Source: Cardinalis cardinalis (taxonomy: Eukaryota > Chordata > Aves > Passeriformes > Cardinalidae). Taken from it: a stretch of 64,000 bases of DNA. Below, piece by piece: positions 38,581 through 51,500 of this stretch. The stretch lies in assembly GCA_014549065.1 (NCBI GenBank), contig JACDOX010000084.1, positions 2,285,533 through 2,349,532 on the forward strand. Reading direction: 5' to 3'. The notes beneath the pieces are model-generated. The model searched no databases, was not told the origin of the DNA, and saw only the letters and a list, made by a program, of their open reading frames with translations. A program made the position numbers and the translations under genes. The number at the start of each line of letters is the position of its first letter. Positions within the stretch are counted from its first letter, which is position 1.

Positions 38581-38601
38581 GGGGGGGGGGGGGGGGGGGG
38601 G
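38581..38601. repeat. Homopolymer of 21 G
   Basis: An uninterrupted run of 21 G follows AAATTTT. Such a run can form G-quadruplex structures and is prone to slippage in replication and sequencing, so the true length may differ. It also creates artefactual poly-glycine and poly-proline frames. Confidence 0.85.
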
Positions 38602-40326
38602 CAAGAAAGCCATGCAAAGCTCTTAGGTAGTAATCAGTCCTAGAAAACTGTCAAAAGGAGCAGTTCTGGAACTTCTCTCATCACTGTTGTGGGAAGTGAG
38701 ATCACATCCATGAAGCTTGAAAATAAAATTATGAACAAGTATAAAATTCAATAACAAAAAAACAGGCTCTTGAAAGAACATTTTCTTTTGTTAAAAATAA
38801 AAAAACCCTACAACTTATTCTTCACATTTGCTGGCTACTAAATCTGTTTAGACAACANTCTGCCTAAGCAATACTTTCAGCTCTGCATGGTTGTAGTACT
38901 GTAGTATTATGTAAATAACACCTTTTCCTCAAGTGAATCTCACAGNACACTTCAATCAAATTTTATTCACTGTACATTATCTCTCCAATGGCCTAGATCC
39001 CCAGATGCAGAGCATCAGTGTCATGCTTTTGGTTTATGCAAACTGATGATTGTGAACATACGTGAACATTTTCACTCCAGCTGCTGCACTTTCCATTCCA
39101 CTTCTGAAATGGAAAATTACAGCATTTCAACCATNTCACAAGCTACTCAGATCAGTAGCTGAGGAACTTATTTTAAAATGAGTCCATAAAGAGAATTCAG
39201 GGAATAAACAAGTCAATTCACATCATTATGGGCATGAACAAGCTAGGCATCAATCCACATGCTCCATTTTGCACAATACAAATGAGCTGCAAAGAAAAGG
39301 AGACCAAGGCATAGAAGTTATGATGGGACAGTTCTGCCTGTATTAGTATGTAGAAAACAAGCTACCATCTCATTGCTATGAAAGGCAAGGAGGCACTAAT
39401 TAATAGTATTAATTCCCTGAGATTAGAAAACACTCATTCATCTGCTCCCATTGCAATGCCTGCACTGCTGCTCTATTTAAGAGCAGTAATGGGCCATGAA
39501 GCAAATCTTGCCATCATCTACCAAAACTCATNCTGGTTTAGACCACCTAGAAATTTGGGTGCATGTATAGCATATTCCTTCAGAGGAAACTGAACTGTAA
39601 TCTCTTCTCTAGCTAGAAACAAATATGTTTCAATCCCAAAGGGGAATATAAGTATTTGAGTGAGTGTCTGGCAATTTGGACCATACTGAAGCTGTGGATT
39701 TCTTTAAATACTTGTCTCAAACTGCATAAAAAGGGATATAAANCCAAAAGAGGCACCACTGCAAGATTTAAACACAGCTTCCTTAAAAGATTTAGCTGTA
39801 ATATCTATTACTAACATTATCTGAGAAATGGATCAGGTAGGAAGATCATGTCTTTTACAATGGTGTCTGATANTAAGCCCCAAACCAAGGGCTGGTAAAT
39901 AGTGCAACAACTAAAAGACCATTTATCATGGCCATCCTCTTAAACTAATATGAATTAGGTTTCCTTGCACACATTTTACCTGCTATCTGTAATAGCCACT
40001 TAGATTCCTAGAGGTTTACTCAGCAAATATTTAATGTTATCAGTCATCATTAAGCAGATCAAACAGTTACATTAACCTTGTACAGCAGGTCAGCACTTAC
40101 TTGAAAAGCTTGTNATCATCTCTGATTGTTAATACCTCAGACCCTTAACAACATCTCTATACACAAGCCCAGGGTCAGGGAGTTAATGACATGTATTATC
40201 CACATTCTTAACCACACAACTGGGAGAGAACTAGAGTAATGGAGAGCAATAGAACAAGACAGTGTTCCAGTAAGTAAAGTTAAGGGTGAAGCAGACTAGG
40301 AGAGAAGCACAGAAACCATTTAAGGG
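38602..40326. other. Unique sequence, nothing recognised
   Basis: AT-rich sequence without recognised gene or transposon. Confidence 0.55.
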
Positions 40327-40641
40327 TGTGTTGTGGTTTAATCCCANCCAGCCACCAAGCCCCACACAGACACTCACTCACACCCCACCAGTGCAAAAGT
40401 ATCCCTTTGATCAGTTTGGGTCACCTGTTCTGGCTGTGTCTCCTCCCAACCTCCNATGCAGCCCCAAACTCCTCATCAGAGTGGCAATTAGAGCAGCAGA
40501 AACAGCCTTGGCTCTGTGCAAGCCCTGCTCAGCAATAACAAAAATATCTCAATATAATCAGCTCTGTGTTCTGCTCAAGTCCAAGACACCNCCCTGTACC
40601 AGCTCAGTGCAAGACCTATCACTGCCGAGATCCATAAGACA
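40327..40641 (+). mobile_element. Avian ERV LTR (probably ERVL-type), internally deleted, plus strand
   Basis: Begins TGTGTTGTGGTTTAATCCC, the 5' start of a very common avian LTR, and continues through CACACAGACACTCACTC. It then jumps to the family's later part (GTCACCTGTTCTGGCTGTGTC at about 40421-40441, then AGCAATAACAAAAATATC) and ends in ACA at 40641. Compared with the family as I remember it, a central block of roughly 100-150 bases is missing between about 40385 and 40400. No convincing target-site duplication is seen (flanks AAGGG and TTTTA), and no retroviral coding sequence adjoins. Class assignment is from memory. Confidence 0.78.
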
Positions 40642-41880
40642 TTTTATGTATATGAACCCCAAGAGCAACACAACATCAGCAAGTTAGAGGTATGAGGAAG
40701 TGGGTGGAGAGGTGATCTTTGTCATAGACTGAAAATGCTGCAATCCTGTGTGCTTGGAGTCATTCTGGCCCTCTGTTTTACCATCGGCTATTACTTTGAA
40801 CATAAATATCTAAATTCATAGGAATATCTGGCCATAATATTTCTGCTTATGGAACTCATATACTTTAACAATATCTCAGTAAGCTATTGTGGGTTTTTCA
40901 TATGCACTGCATTTTACCATCCAGTTTATAAAGTCCTCCACCCTGCCTCACCATTAAAGGATTATGGGAAAGTAGNGGGAATTCTTCCACTAAAACTGAA
41001 GTTTAGTCATTTAAAAAAGAAAACTTAAGCTCTTCCCACTGTTTTTCTTCCATATCATGACACTTGCTTTTGATCTTTATTTTCACGGATTGCTGTCCAT
41101 CGGTAGGTCTCCAAAAATGTCTTATCTCAGAATTAATCATGAAGCTTCAATCTTTTATGAATGATAAAACATGGTTCATCTCCAACATAAAGAAAAGGAA
41201 GTTTTGAGAGCTACCAGACAGAAATAACTGATACATGNGTAGATGTAAGAACCACATTAATTCTTAGGTTTTGAAAGACAACAATCCCATAAATCTGTTC
41301 AATATCATTTCTTGCTCTACATTGCACTGCTGTAGAATTCAGTGATAATTTATTAGAAAAAGGAACCTGCATCACTAGTTCCACAAAAAATGTGATCAAG
41401 CTCCCAGACCATAGGAAATGTGTGCTGTGCAAACATTCCTCCCCATACTATTGAACTCCAGTACAGCAAACAAAATGGAACCCAAACAAAAGCCCTTCAT
41501 CCCTGCTAATCAAAACTTGCAACNGGGCTAGTTGCTTGCCGGGCAAATATCAACCACCACTTACAGAAGGGGCAAACAAAGAACTAAACAAGATTCACCA
41601 GTTTAATATTACACTTTTGTTAAGACTAAATAGACTAATAATTTGGGAGTTGTTTTTTTGATCTTCATTTGTACATTTGCCTTAAACTCTCTTGAAAAGT
41701 CTAGAATGGGCAGTGATTAATAGCCGTGCTTTTCTCATAGGTCAGTTTTTGTCAGAAACACAGTCCTTGAATCAGGTTCTTTGGTAATCTGCATGAGTCA
41801 TTACAAACTATTAATACGTACAAGAACAATCCTTTTTTTTTTGCTAAGTGCTGCTTTTAACTTTTTTGAGATCTCTGAGT

Positions 41881-41903
41881 TTGATATCATATTTAGATAT
41901 CAA
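41881..41903. repeat. Inverted repeat, 8-bp arms
   Basis: TTGATATC and GATATCAA flank the 7-base spacer ATATTTA. Each arm contains a GATATC palindrome. Function unknown. Confidence 0.65.
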
Positions 41904-43524
41904 TTGCTTTCATTTGAATAAAAGCTTTTGTCTTGAAGTACAAGGCTTATTTTCATCTATTGTTCAAGTGTTCTGGTGTTCTATTCAAGGTTAAACAATC
42001 AAAGGTCCAGAATGAAAACAAGAGAGCAACAATGAAGATAAAGGACCATCTAAATGAAAAAAAAAGAAAATCTAGGCAAGTTCTTTAGAAGTTCCCCTTA
42101 TCACTTTCAGGNTTGTCATAAACAATGCTGCACCAATTTGATTTAGTATCAATGCTGGATTTTTCTTCCCCCTCCCTAAAAGGGGATAAACCATCCAATG
42201 CCCACAGTCCCTGCTGATAAGGCAGGCAGGTGGATTTAATAGCACACCATCTGTCTGTCTGAACAGTTGCAGTGGCAGTGCTGCTAAAGCTTAGAAGGAG
42301 CAGTTTGCACAGAAATTAGTGCTGCACAGAGTAAATAAATCTTCTGAAGATAAACTGTAAAAAAAAAATGACTTTCAATTAAATTATATTCCTAATGAAG
42401 CATAGGATATTTTAACTGTAAGGACACTTTCCCCANATCTACACCTCTTCATTTTCCCGTGTCACACGTTCAAAACTACTCTGAAGTATATTTCCATCTT
42501 TTTATCAAAAACGATACTCACTATTAAACCTAGAGAGTGAAGGAAGAATGACATGCACATAACAGGAGCAGCTTGTCTAGGCATAACTGAGGCTTCCTTT
42601 ATTTGCTTGCTAAGCTGAGGGTTTGCAGTTTTCAGCTTGCTTGCCGTGAGAAAGACTTCCAAGTGTCAGGAATGGGAAAGAAAACAGAAGGAATGAGAAG
42701 AAACCATGTTAGGTCAAATGGTCCTTTGACTAGAGAGAGCATTCCTAATCTTGGTANCTTTGGTAAAGAACATTAACCCTGAAGTACATAGCCTTAAAAC
42801 ATAGGTTGTAAAGACATATGATGATATACAGGTGCTAATTTGCCTTTTTCCCCAGCAAGTCAGGAACTTTGCTGCTTTCAATATCTCCATGACCTAAACA
42901 AACCCATGTCTTTAGATTTGGAAAAACATGTTTGTGTTCTTTGCATCATCCAGTCTAATCTTGAAGAAAACTAGAGCAGAGAAGAAGTTGACAGGGACAC
43001 TTCTAAATTTGAAGACACTAATATTTTTGTCAAATAAAAAAGTTATATACAGTGTCCTAAATGCAGTGTCATAAAATCTTTAGTGGGCTACAAGCAATGC
43101 TGCAAGGCTGAGCATCATGCTTATGACTACNCTCCACATACTGATTTTAGTGCCATCCTGAAGGATTATCCACAATCACATAGATTAGTGGGGGCTTAAA
43201 AGGAATTAGCAAATTTTGTATGTTTTTGTACTCATCCTTCATTCAATTCAGTTAATGTGAAACATTATCCCATTTCTGACCTCCAAGTAACTGCCTACCA
43301 CTATGGGTCACTTTCAGTTTGTATTTCATTTGCTTATTTGCAAAGGTGAATAAAATTTTGCTAGTAATAAAATGTCAAAATCTGCTTTATTTGGAGTCTT
43401 CTCAAACAGGCAGACTTGGTTATTTTATCTTATCACACATTAAGTTACAATAGTAACACCAAATATACTCCTTACCAAAATTATGTGGGATGTCTAATTT
43501 TGTTAGTCTCAGCCTAANAGCACT

Positions 43525-43548
43525 ATGAAATTTCACTAGAAATTTCAT
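43525..43548. repeat. Perfect inverted repeat, 10-bp arms
   Basis: ATGAAATTTC and GAAATTTCAT flank ACTA. It sits inside the local cluster of ambiguous bases. Confidence 0.8.
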
Positions 43549-45280
43549 CACAAGCNTTNTTCCCACATCTATAACATTACTTGNAGTTACAGGACAGAGC
43601 ACCTTTTTATCTTTCTGCTTTCATATGCTGTTCATTGNNAACATGAGAGGAAAATTAAAGTCANTCATCTGTAAATACNGGTTCTCAAATNAGCTTGTAG
43701 GATTGCAAACCCAAGTTCTTAATTAAAGATATACNGATCCTTCTACAGTGACACAGGGTGGGAGCTTGTAAAGCAATAGCAAGCAAAAGCATTGGCTCCC
43801 CTTCTCCATTCACATCCTGCCTGGCGATATGTCCCTGAGAAAGGAAAGCTCCCAGGAAGCTACAAAAATGGCCACAACCTNAGCCCAATCCTCACAACAG
43901 CTTACAGATGCTCCTTCCTACCTTCCTTTTCATTTCCCCAAAAAGGACATCCATCCCTTCTTAGGTCACCATACCTTTTCCCAGCTCAGTCCTCTCAAGA
44001 CTGTTGCTGACATCCGTCCTTTGCATCTTTTCTTCCCCCTTATATGTCTTTTTGAATGGGTATTTCGTGTCAGCCACCCGTGTCTCTGATGGTTCTTCTG
44101 CCTTGTTTTCACTGTCTTTTCTCACTCCTCCTCTCTAACAGCCCATAAAATAATTTCTATAAGCTGAAGCTGTTTCCATGAGAAGCACTGCTGCCAACAA
44201 GCCCCAAAGGGGAGGCCTCTCCTTTTACTCTCTGGCAAGCTAAAAGAGTTATTAGCCAGGNTTGAGGAGACCAGTTTGCTCAGCTGCACCAGGCCATGGT
44301 GCCCCATGCTGCCGTGGAAACCCTGGACAAAACCAGGAGTTGGGCATATTTTATTCAGCAGGCTGTTTGCATTTCACACCTTTTTTGTCCATGAGCCTGG
44401 TTGCTGATGCAGCCCTGCTAGCTCTGGAGCTATTTGAGGGGAACATCTGTTATGCTCTTTTAACTTCTCTCCTAAAGATCAGCACCAAACCACAGAGCAG
44501 CTTTGATATTCCCACACATGTGCACACANAGCATAGCAAGCAACTACTCCTCACTACTGCTGATACTGAATAGGCAGTTGGATCAGATGTTAACATGAAA
44601 ANTAACAAGAGATTACTCTTCCCCTAGCATACCAGAAACAGCATGCTGCTTCAGACCAAGAACCCCATCCACCTTGATCAGAAGTGAAACCAGAGTACTG
44701 GAGTCTAACAAGAGAGAGCTGGTGAAATGCTCATGACAGGCTGCTGCTGCCAAGTCACAAAAGGAGCCTGGGTAAAGTTTTCATCAGGGACTATGTATAT
44801 TTTCTTCCTAACTTTCTCCATGATAGCTGCAAGTTGAGATTTTATTNTAACACTGAATCTGTATTCTACTGCAAAAAAGATTATCTGAAAACACCAATGT
44901 TCAACATATTTTCCCATTTTATTTCTCTATCATCATGATCATGCAAAATTTTGATCAATATTAAAAGAAAACTTCATATTTTGAATTCTGAACATGAAAT
45001 ACAGGAAGGATTTCACTTTCTATTTATTCCTTACAAATTTGTGTACATAGCAGACTGAAAAAGAAAATCTGGAAATGCTTTACTAATTTAGCTGGGNTTT
45101 TTTCTAGGTCTATCAATGTAGACCAGTGTTAGTTGATTCCGGAACAAACTCCTCAGGCAGGAGAAGAAAAAAGTACTAAAACAGTCTTAACCTCTTTTCT
45201 TTATTTTATTTTACATTAAGTAAATACGTAGCCTTAATAATGTAGGTTTGGTTCCCCTTGCCTTAACCTCTCTGTCCTAT

Positions 45281-45511
45281 ATTACAAAATGGTTGGGGTT
45301 NGAAGGGATCTCTGGAGACCATCTAATCCAACCCCTTTGCTAAAGCAGGTTCACCCAGAGCAGGTTGCAGAGTATGTATCCAGCTGGGTTTTGACTACTT
45401 CCAGAGAAGAGACCACAACTTCTCTGGGAAGCCTGTTCCAATGCTNTCACCCTCACAGTAAAGGTTTTTTCACATATTCAGATAGAACATCCACTTTTTG
45501 TTAGTGCCCAT
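45281..45511 (-). mobile_element. CR1 LINE 3'-end fragment, minus strand
   Basis: The plus strand reads as the reverse complement of a CR1 tail: GGTTGGGGTTNGAAGGGATC at 45291-45310, then CATCTAATCCAACCCC, GCTAAAGCAGGTTCACCCAG, CTCTGGGAAGCCTGTTCCAA and CCTCACAGTAAAGGTTTTTTC. All are standard landmarks of avian CR1 3' sequence. About 230 bases survive, so the copy is strongly 5'-truncated and non-coding. The terminal octamer repeats are eroded (ATTACAAAATGG). Confidence 0.9.
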
Positions 45512-48500
45512 AGGGCTACTTGCCAAGATTAAACTGCAAGATTTTCAACACAGACTTAACAAACATCACCTGCAGACCAGTAATTGTCATCTAGTTTTTA
45601 ATGGAACATTTATACATGAGGATTGAGGTGCATACCAGTCTTGGGCAACCAACTTTATCACCTGCATCAGCTGACTGTTTGCCTCCTCAGAAGCATTCAA
45701 TAGTGGGACATAGACAGTAAGTAGTCTGCTTCTGAGCTAGGGAAAACCATAGGTTTTGTTAGCCTGGACTTACTTAAGTGGGCAGATACAACTGCACAAC
45801 CATCTGAAGGACTCTTTGAATCAAGCAGATTATTTTCTGCACTTGAATTTGTCTTTCTCACTATAGTCTGATACTAAGAGGGAGAACACAGCTGCAGCTT
45901 TTAGTAGGAAAAAGTTATTTTAAAAAACTCTCTGAACATAAGGTTAAATGTGATAAACCAGAAAGCATTGAAGGTGAGAAGAATTAAACCTTCTCTTCCA
46001 TCAAACAGAAGGGCCAAAACCAAAACACAGGAAACATCTTACTTAGGTTTATCACTGTTTCTTCTGCAATTCCTTTTACTTAACACGTCTCTTAGAGCCA
46101 TCTTCAGCTATTTTACAGATATTTTGTGTCACTCAGTGAATAATGCACTCTTATTATAACCCCAAAAGATGAAATATTGAAGTGATACCTTCTGACACAA
46201 TCTGAGGCACGAGAAAATCATCTGACTTCCAGGGAAAATAAATGAGNTTCCAAAGTTCATTAAGTGATTTTCTGGTTTTGATGTTTTGGTTGTTTTTTTG
46301 GGTTTTTTGTNGGGATTTTTTTTGTTATTTGTTGTTGTTATTTTGGTTTTGGTGGTTTTTTGTTTGTTTTGATTGAGGAGGGTGTTTGGTTTTTGTTTGC
46401 AATATTTTTTGTTGTTGTTTTTGTTTCATTGAGTATTGGCAGGAATATGAGGGGGTGTTGTTTGTTCTGTTGTCCCCCTCCACCACTGCTACATATGTTC
46501 ATCTNTGGAAGGAAAGCTGTTTTCATAACTACCTGTTATCCCTGCAGTGCACCTGAGCTGCTAGTTCTTTCCNAGATAAATGAAGATGTTTACAATTCCA
46601 TCCTGCAAGATAATTCAGGCAAATCAATACTAAAGGTTGAATCTTCAGCATACAATAACCATANTCACAGTATTGCTTATGAATACATACACAGTACAAC
46701 AGGTACAGAAGGCCNTGGCATTTCACAGCTCTTCAAACTGACATGCACTTGTATTTTTAATGCCTTCANGAATAGCTCATTTTACCCTACACAGCCTTCT
46801 ACCTTCAATTGTTTTCTTTTAAACAAAAACAACTGCTATTCCCTAAGCAAGAAGCATAAAAAAATATTTTTAGACTTTCTAGTCAGTTTTTTTCTGCTTA
46901 CAATACTTATTAGTCTTGTATTAAGATGACTTTGTCTACCACCAGAGTCTGAAATGAGATATAGTGGATGTCTTCCCATGCTAAGGAGTTGCTCTTTGAG
47001 GAGGAGACAACAAAAGGAAAAGGGCACACATGGCTGCAAGTTCTCTTTGATTTTCAGAACTCAACATATTCTGCTAANGATTCCAGAAACAATTCCCTTG
47101 AGATGAAATTTAAATATGCATTCATTTTCTTTTTGAATAAAATTCTTAAGGAAACACCAGTGTCTGTAATGGTTGCCTTGGTCATTTCATGATATATGTA
47201 AATGTACCTTTATTTTCAAGACTTAGAATGTTTATATTTGAGCAAGCAGCTAGAAAGACTATTTTTGGAGTTTTTTTCAACTTTTACCTTTGAGGAAGGA
47301 AGAAAACAATATGAATAATAAGAAGGGAGAAAGGGAAGGGAACAAGATCCTATAAACAGGGAACAAATCCTATAAAGATCCAGCCATAAAGAAGCAGAAC
47401 TATTTGCTTGCTGCATCANTCCTCCATGGTAATACAGTACCAACACCTTGCAGCTGATGGCTGAGTGCCATCAAATGAGTAACCTCATGCAAGATCTTTG
47501 TTTTGAATATCTAGATTAATTTCCTATTTTGGTTGCTTGAGTGACTCACAAATATATTTCTATATCTATAATACAGAGGACATAAACANAANTTTAAACC
47601 AATTTGGGATGAGAAAACATTNATACAGAAGACTTTTTTTAATACAAGTGTGTCACCTGGATTGTAGAATCACATTTCAAACAACATCAAGCAATGGACT
47701 AAGAACAAAAGAGAAACTTCCACTTAGCAAAGACATGGTAAGGCTTCTGTAAGGGTTTTTTGTGTGGCAGTTTTTCAGAAGTGCAACATAATGGAGACGG
47801 GAATAAATCTACCACAGAAAAAACAGANAAGGCAAGTCCAAATTCTAAAAAAATATGTAAGTAAAAAGCCACAGTGAAGCCCATNCACATTTCCTTTTTT
47901 ACTTAACTACAACGGTCAGAAAAAGGGGGAGGAAAAATTTTGTATAATTGTATGGCTCCTGCTAGTTTACTTCTCTGAAAGCAGAGCTGAGGAATACCTG
48001 AATCCCAAGATCTGTGAGCAAAGGAGGAGACTGTAACATAAAATTTTATGGTAAGAGAACGCTAACTACAGTTCAAGACAGAAACATGCACTGCAGTTAA
48101 TTGATAACTTTATACACCTATTGAATTCTATTATNGTAATACAGTAAAGTATTGCCAATCCATTATAAGACTGTCTTATTAGATGGCTACTAAAGACATA
48201 CTAAGATTTGCTTTTCCTTCAACTCTGCCTATTTCCCCTTATGTTTTAAAGATTAAATAAACATCCCTGGTTTCAAGATAATCATAAAAACAACAGAAAA
48301 ACCACACCTGTAAACTTCCAACTCCTTATCTTAATGAGCTCCCCAGCCCATACTTCTCAGAGTTCCCTTTGAACATGACCTGGTGCCTACTTGAAAAGGG
48401 CTTCACTGCTTACTTTGGGAATGGCACAGCTTTCACCAGCCTGTAGGCAGAACTGAAGGGAATTAATCTCCTTTGGAAAATAATTCCATTTCCACTTGGT

Positions 48501-51500
48501 CAGAAAGCTATTTTTCATATAAGGGCATGTCATGGTGCACTGACTTCACTCTTGTCAAAGGCTGAAACATTGAAATTAACCCCCAAATTTATTAAAAGGG
48601 GGAGGGGTATTCACTTGAAACAAAATAGATCATCTGAGATTCAAATCTCAGTTAACTATCTTCACAATTCAACTCAGAAATGGTACATCCTGGATTAGAG
48701 CTAGTAAAATAACAATCTTACATTTCTTTCACCATCCACCCCAGCTTTGCCCTCTTGAGACTGTTTGTCTTATAGGTCTTCCCAAGGTACCTACTGTGGG
48801 AGCTTGTGCCAAAGACCCATCCCACAACTTCTGTACAGAGCATCACTGTTGATCTCACATCTTATCATTGCTCACTTCTACCAGTGCCTTTTGGAAACTA
48901 GTACCATCTTGCAAATACAGCTTANAGTACCGAAAAGGCAGAAAAACTTAGAAAACACTAAATCCTATTTTATATGCAAAGTTCCAAATGCAATGTCAAT
49001 AATTTCTACTGGTTTTGATGGAACGTTACTCTGCTTGGTACAGGAGACCAGTTAGAGGTTGAATGCAGNTAGTACCCATCAGGGAGCTGTAAATGAGAAT
49101 ACAGCTCAGATTCACTGTTTAGGTTAAATTAGGCAGTGCTGAGCTGATACAACTGCTAGTAAGAAATAGGTAAGTTATCTCTACACCTGCACAACTACAN
49201 TGTAGATTTATTACTCTTTAGAAAACACAGTATGTATGCTTATATTCCCACTAAGACGCACCCAGTTGGGTAGCCTGGATCAAGCTTAAGACAGGTGAGA
49301 AAAAACCCAAGTTATNCCTGCATGGAAATGTTCAGGAACCTACCTTCATTGCATGACTCATACCTTCCTTTATATAGCAGCGCCAGAAGTCATTGAGAAG
49401 AGATTTCTGCCAAGATTGCTGCTTTTACTTCCTGAGAGTTTGAAAACTGAACATGTGCATGTTTCACCCTTTTAAATATAATTTCTGAAGGTCAGCAATG
49501 ACTGCTGAAAGACGACACTGCATCACTCTGGAAAACTACAAAGAAGGTGAAACACGTCAGTGCTACTGGTCCCAGTGTGGCAAGGGAAAAATGCAGCTGC
49601 CTGTGTAAAAATATATATGGATTATACTTGCTGCAGATACTTGATACCGATGTTCAAGGGGATGCGTTAATTAACTGGGAGACCACCTTAATTAAAGCAG
49701 AAAGGTGAAGGCAGATCACACTGNCAAAAGAGTAAGAAAAATTAACATGGCCTGAATGGCATTCAGAATATTGAAACAGCTAATAACAGGAAGGATGACT
49801 TGTGCTTGCAGCAGAAGGTACACAGCGTGTGTGCTTTGCTGTTAGCAACAGTACTGAATCCTGGATACAGACAAAACAAATGGGCAATCAATGCAAAGAA
49901 TTCGGGGATTATGCCAGAGGACAAGAAACAACTTGAATATTCCACAAAGGAAGAAGCTAAAGCCTCATTTAGGTGCAGAAAAGGGAGCTCCATCTTTCAG
50001 AACAGCATCCCTTGGGTGTAATCCANGGAGAAGGTACAATAGAGCTGACACAAAAATCTCCATGCTCAGCCACTACTTTTTCCTTAAGAAGAAATAAATT
50101 GAAACACTGNTAGTTTGAGGTGCCTTAGATTCATTCTGGGAGTAATGTTTCTTCTTAAAGTCAGAGAACCAAGTTTTCCAAAATAGTCTATGTCTTAAGC
50201 AAAAAGGAATCAAGTTTTACCTGTCTCTGTGAGAAGGCTTCAGTACTGAACAAGTNCAGGAGAAAGTTGCTTGGACTTAGAAAGATATTGGCCAAACAAG
50301 AATCCTACAAAATCTGTGTTTGCTGCACATCAAAAGAGTAACTCTTCAGCAACCACAACACTTTCAAGACTGAACCTAAACCATTCCAAGGACCTGACAT
50401 CGAACACATGTTGGAGGATGCTGCTGACATTACATCCCCAAATTTTAGCTAGGGAAGATACCTGGAAAAGTAAGTTGAGAAGAAGGGGAACACTTCAAAA
50501 GAACAAGAACTATTCTTTAACAGTTTTGTCCATAAATTTAATTTCATGAAAGCACAACCATCAGTAGCTAAAGGAGGTTTTGGTCCAGGATGAAAAAACA
50601 TTAAACCAAAATATAACAGAACAAAGCTAGCAATGACACCACAATGACTCACTTGCAGCTTGTGATTCTTTCCTCTCTTTTGGGTTTCCACAAATATTAT
50701 TTAAAAAAGCAAACAAACAAATAAAAGGTCAGCTTAACATTGCTTTATTACAAGACCAGCAATTACTCTACCNTTTGCACATTTCCAAGTTTCTGAGTGA
50801 GCCCAAAGGTACCAATGATATTTAAGGCCCTGAGCCTCCAGGCATGCTACAAACTGTCATGACCGGACATANTTATTGTTAAAAATGTCAACAGGAGTTG
50901 TACTTTATGAGAAATTTTGTGCAAGTATCCATCCAGCTGCACCACAACTACAAGTAGTGTTTAAATGATTTTGCATATAATAGATTAAAAAATGCCTTCA
51001 GGATAAATTTTTGAATTTCTGTATGTTGACATTGTTTTCCTCCACACATTATTTAGCTTGCATCTAGTTCTATGAATACTTGAATTTTAAGTGCAGGTAT
51101 GCAAAAGGATTATGCTTGAACATTATGCAGCAGTTGAAGTTACTTCTTTTCTTCCCTCCCCACTCTGCCNTATTTTATTCAACAAGGCCTGTTAATATCA
51201 GCATAGATCAAGGTACGAATTCTGGTTCCTTTTTATTGGATGTACAGAACCAGGTATAATCAAAGAGATAGCTAAAGAAGTGCTACCATTAAGAATAGAA
51301 AGAGAAAGTTGAAGCCTCCATTAGCATAGTTCTGTAACTTGAAAAGTCTACTCAGGTGCAATTTACAAANGTTGAAGTATTGGAATGGTCACACATATAG
51401 TATCAAGTACCAACAAACTCCTGAAGGACTTTCTGGCATGCCAAAAAAAGGAAAAGAAAAGGATCTGGATTGAGTCATAGCCAGTGACAAGTGGAATATT

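Larger units (their letters stand above)
40642..45280. other. Unique sequence with two hairpins and a cluster of Ns
   Basis: No gene recognised. Inverted repeats lie at 41881-41903 and 43525-43548, and a dense N cluster at 43518-43735. A pyrimidine-rich stretch lies at about 43910-44120. Text resembling an old LINE 3' end (CTTCAGACCAAGAACCCCATC) near 44650-44670 is too weak to call. Confidence 0.5.

Noticed and set aside
46360..46929. 189-codon plus-strand open frame, the longest in the window
   Set aside because: Its first third is translated T/G simple sequence; it has several N codons including NAG that may be a stop; no domain or splice context is recognisable.
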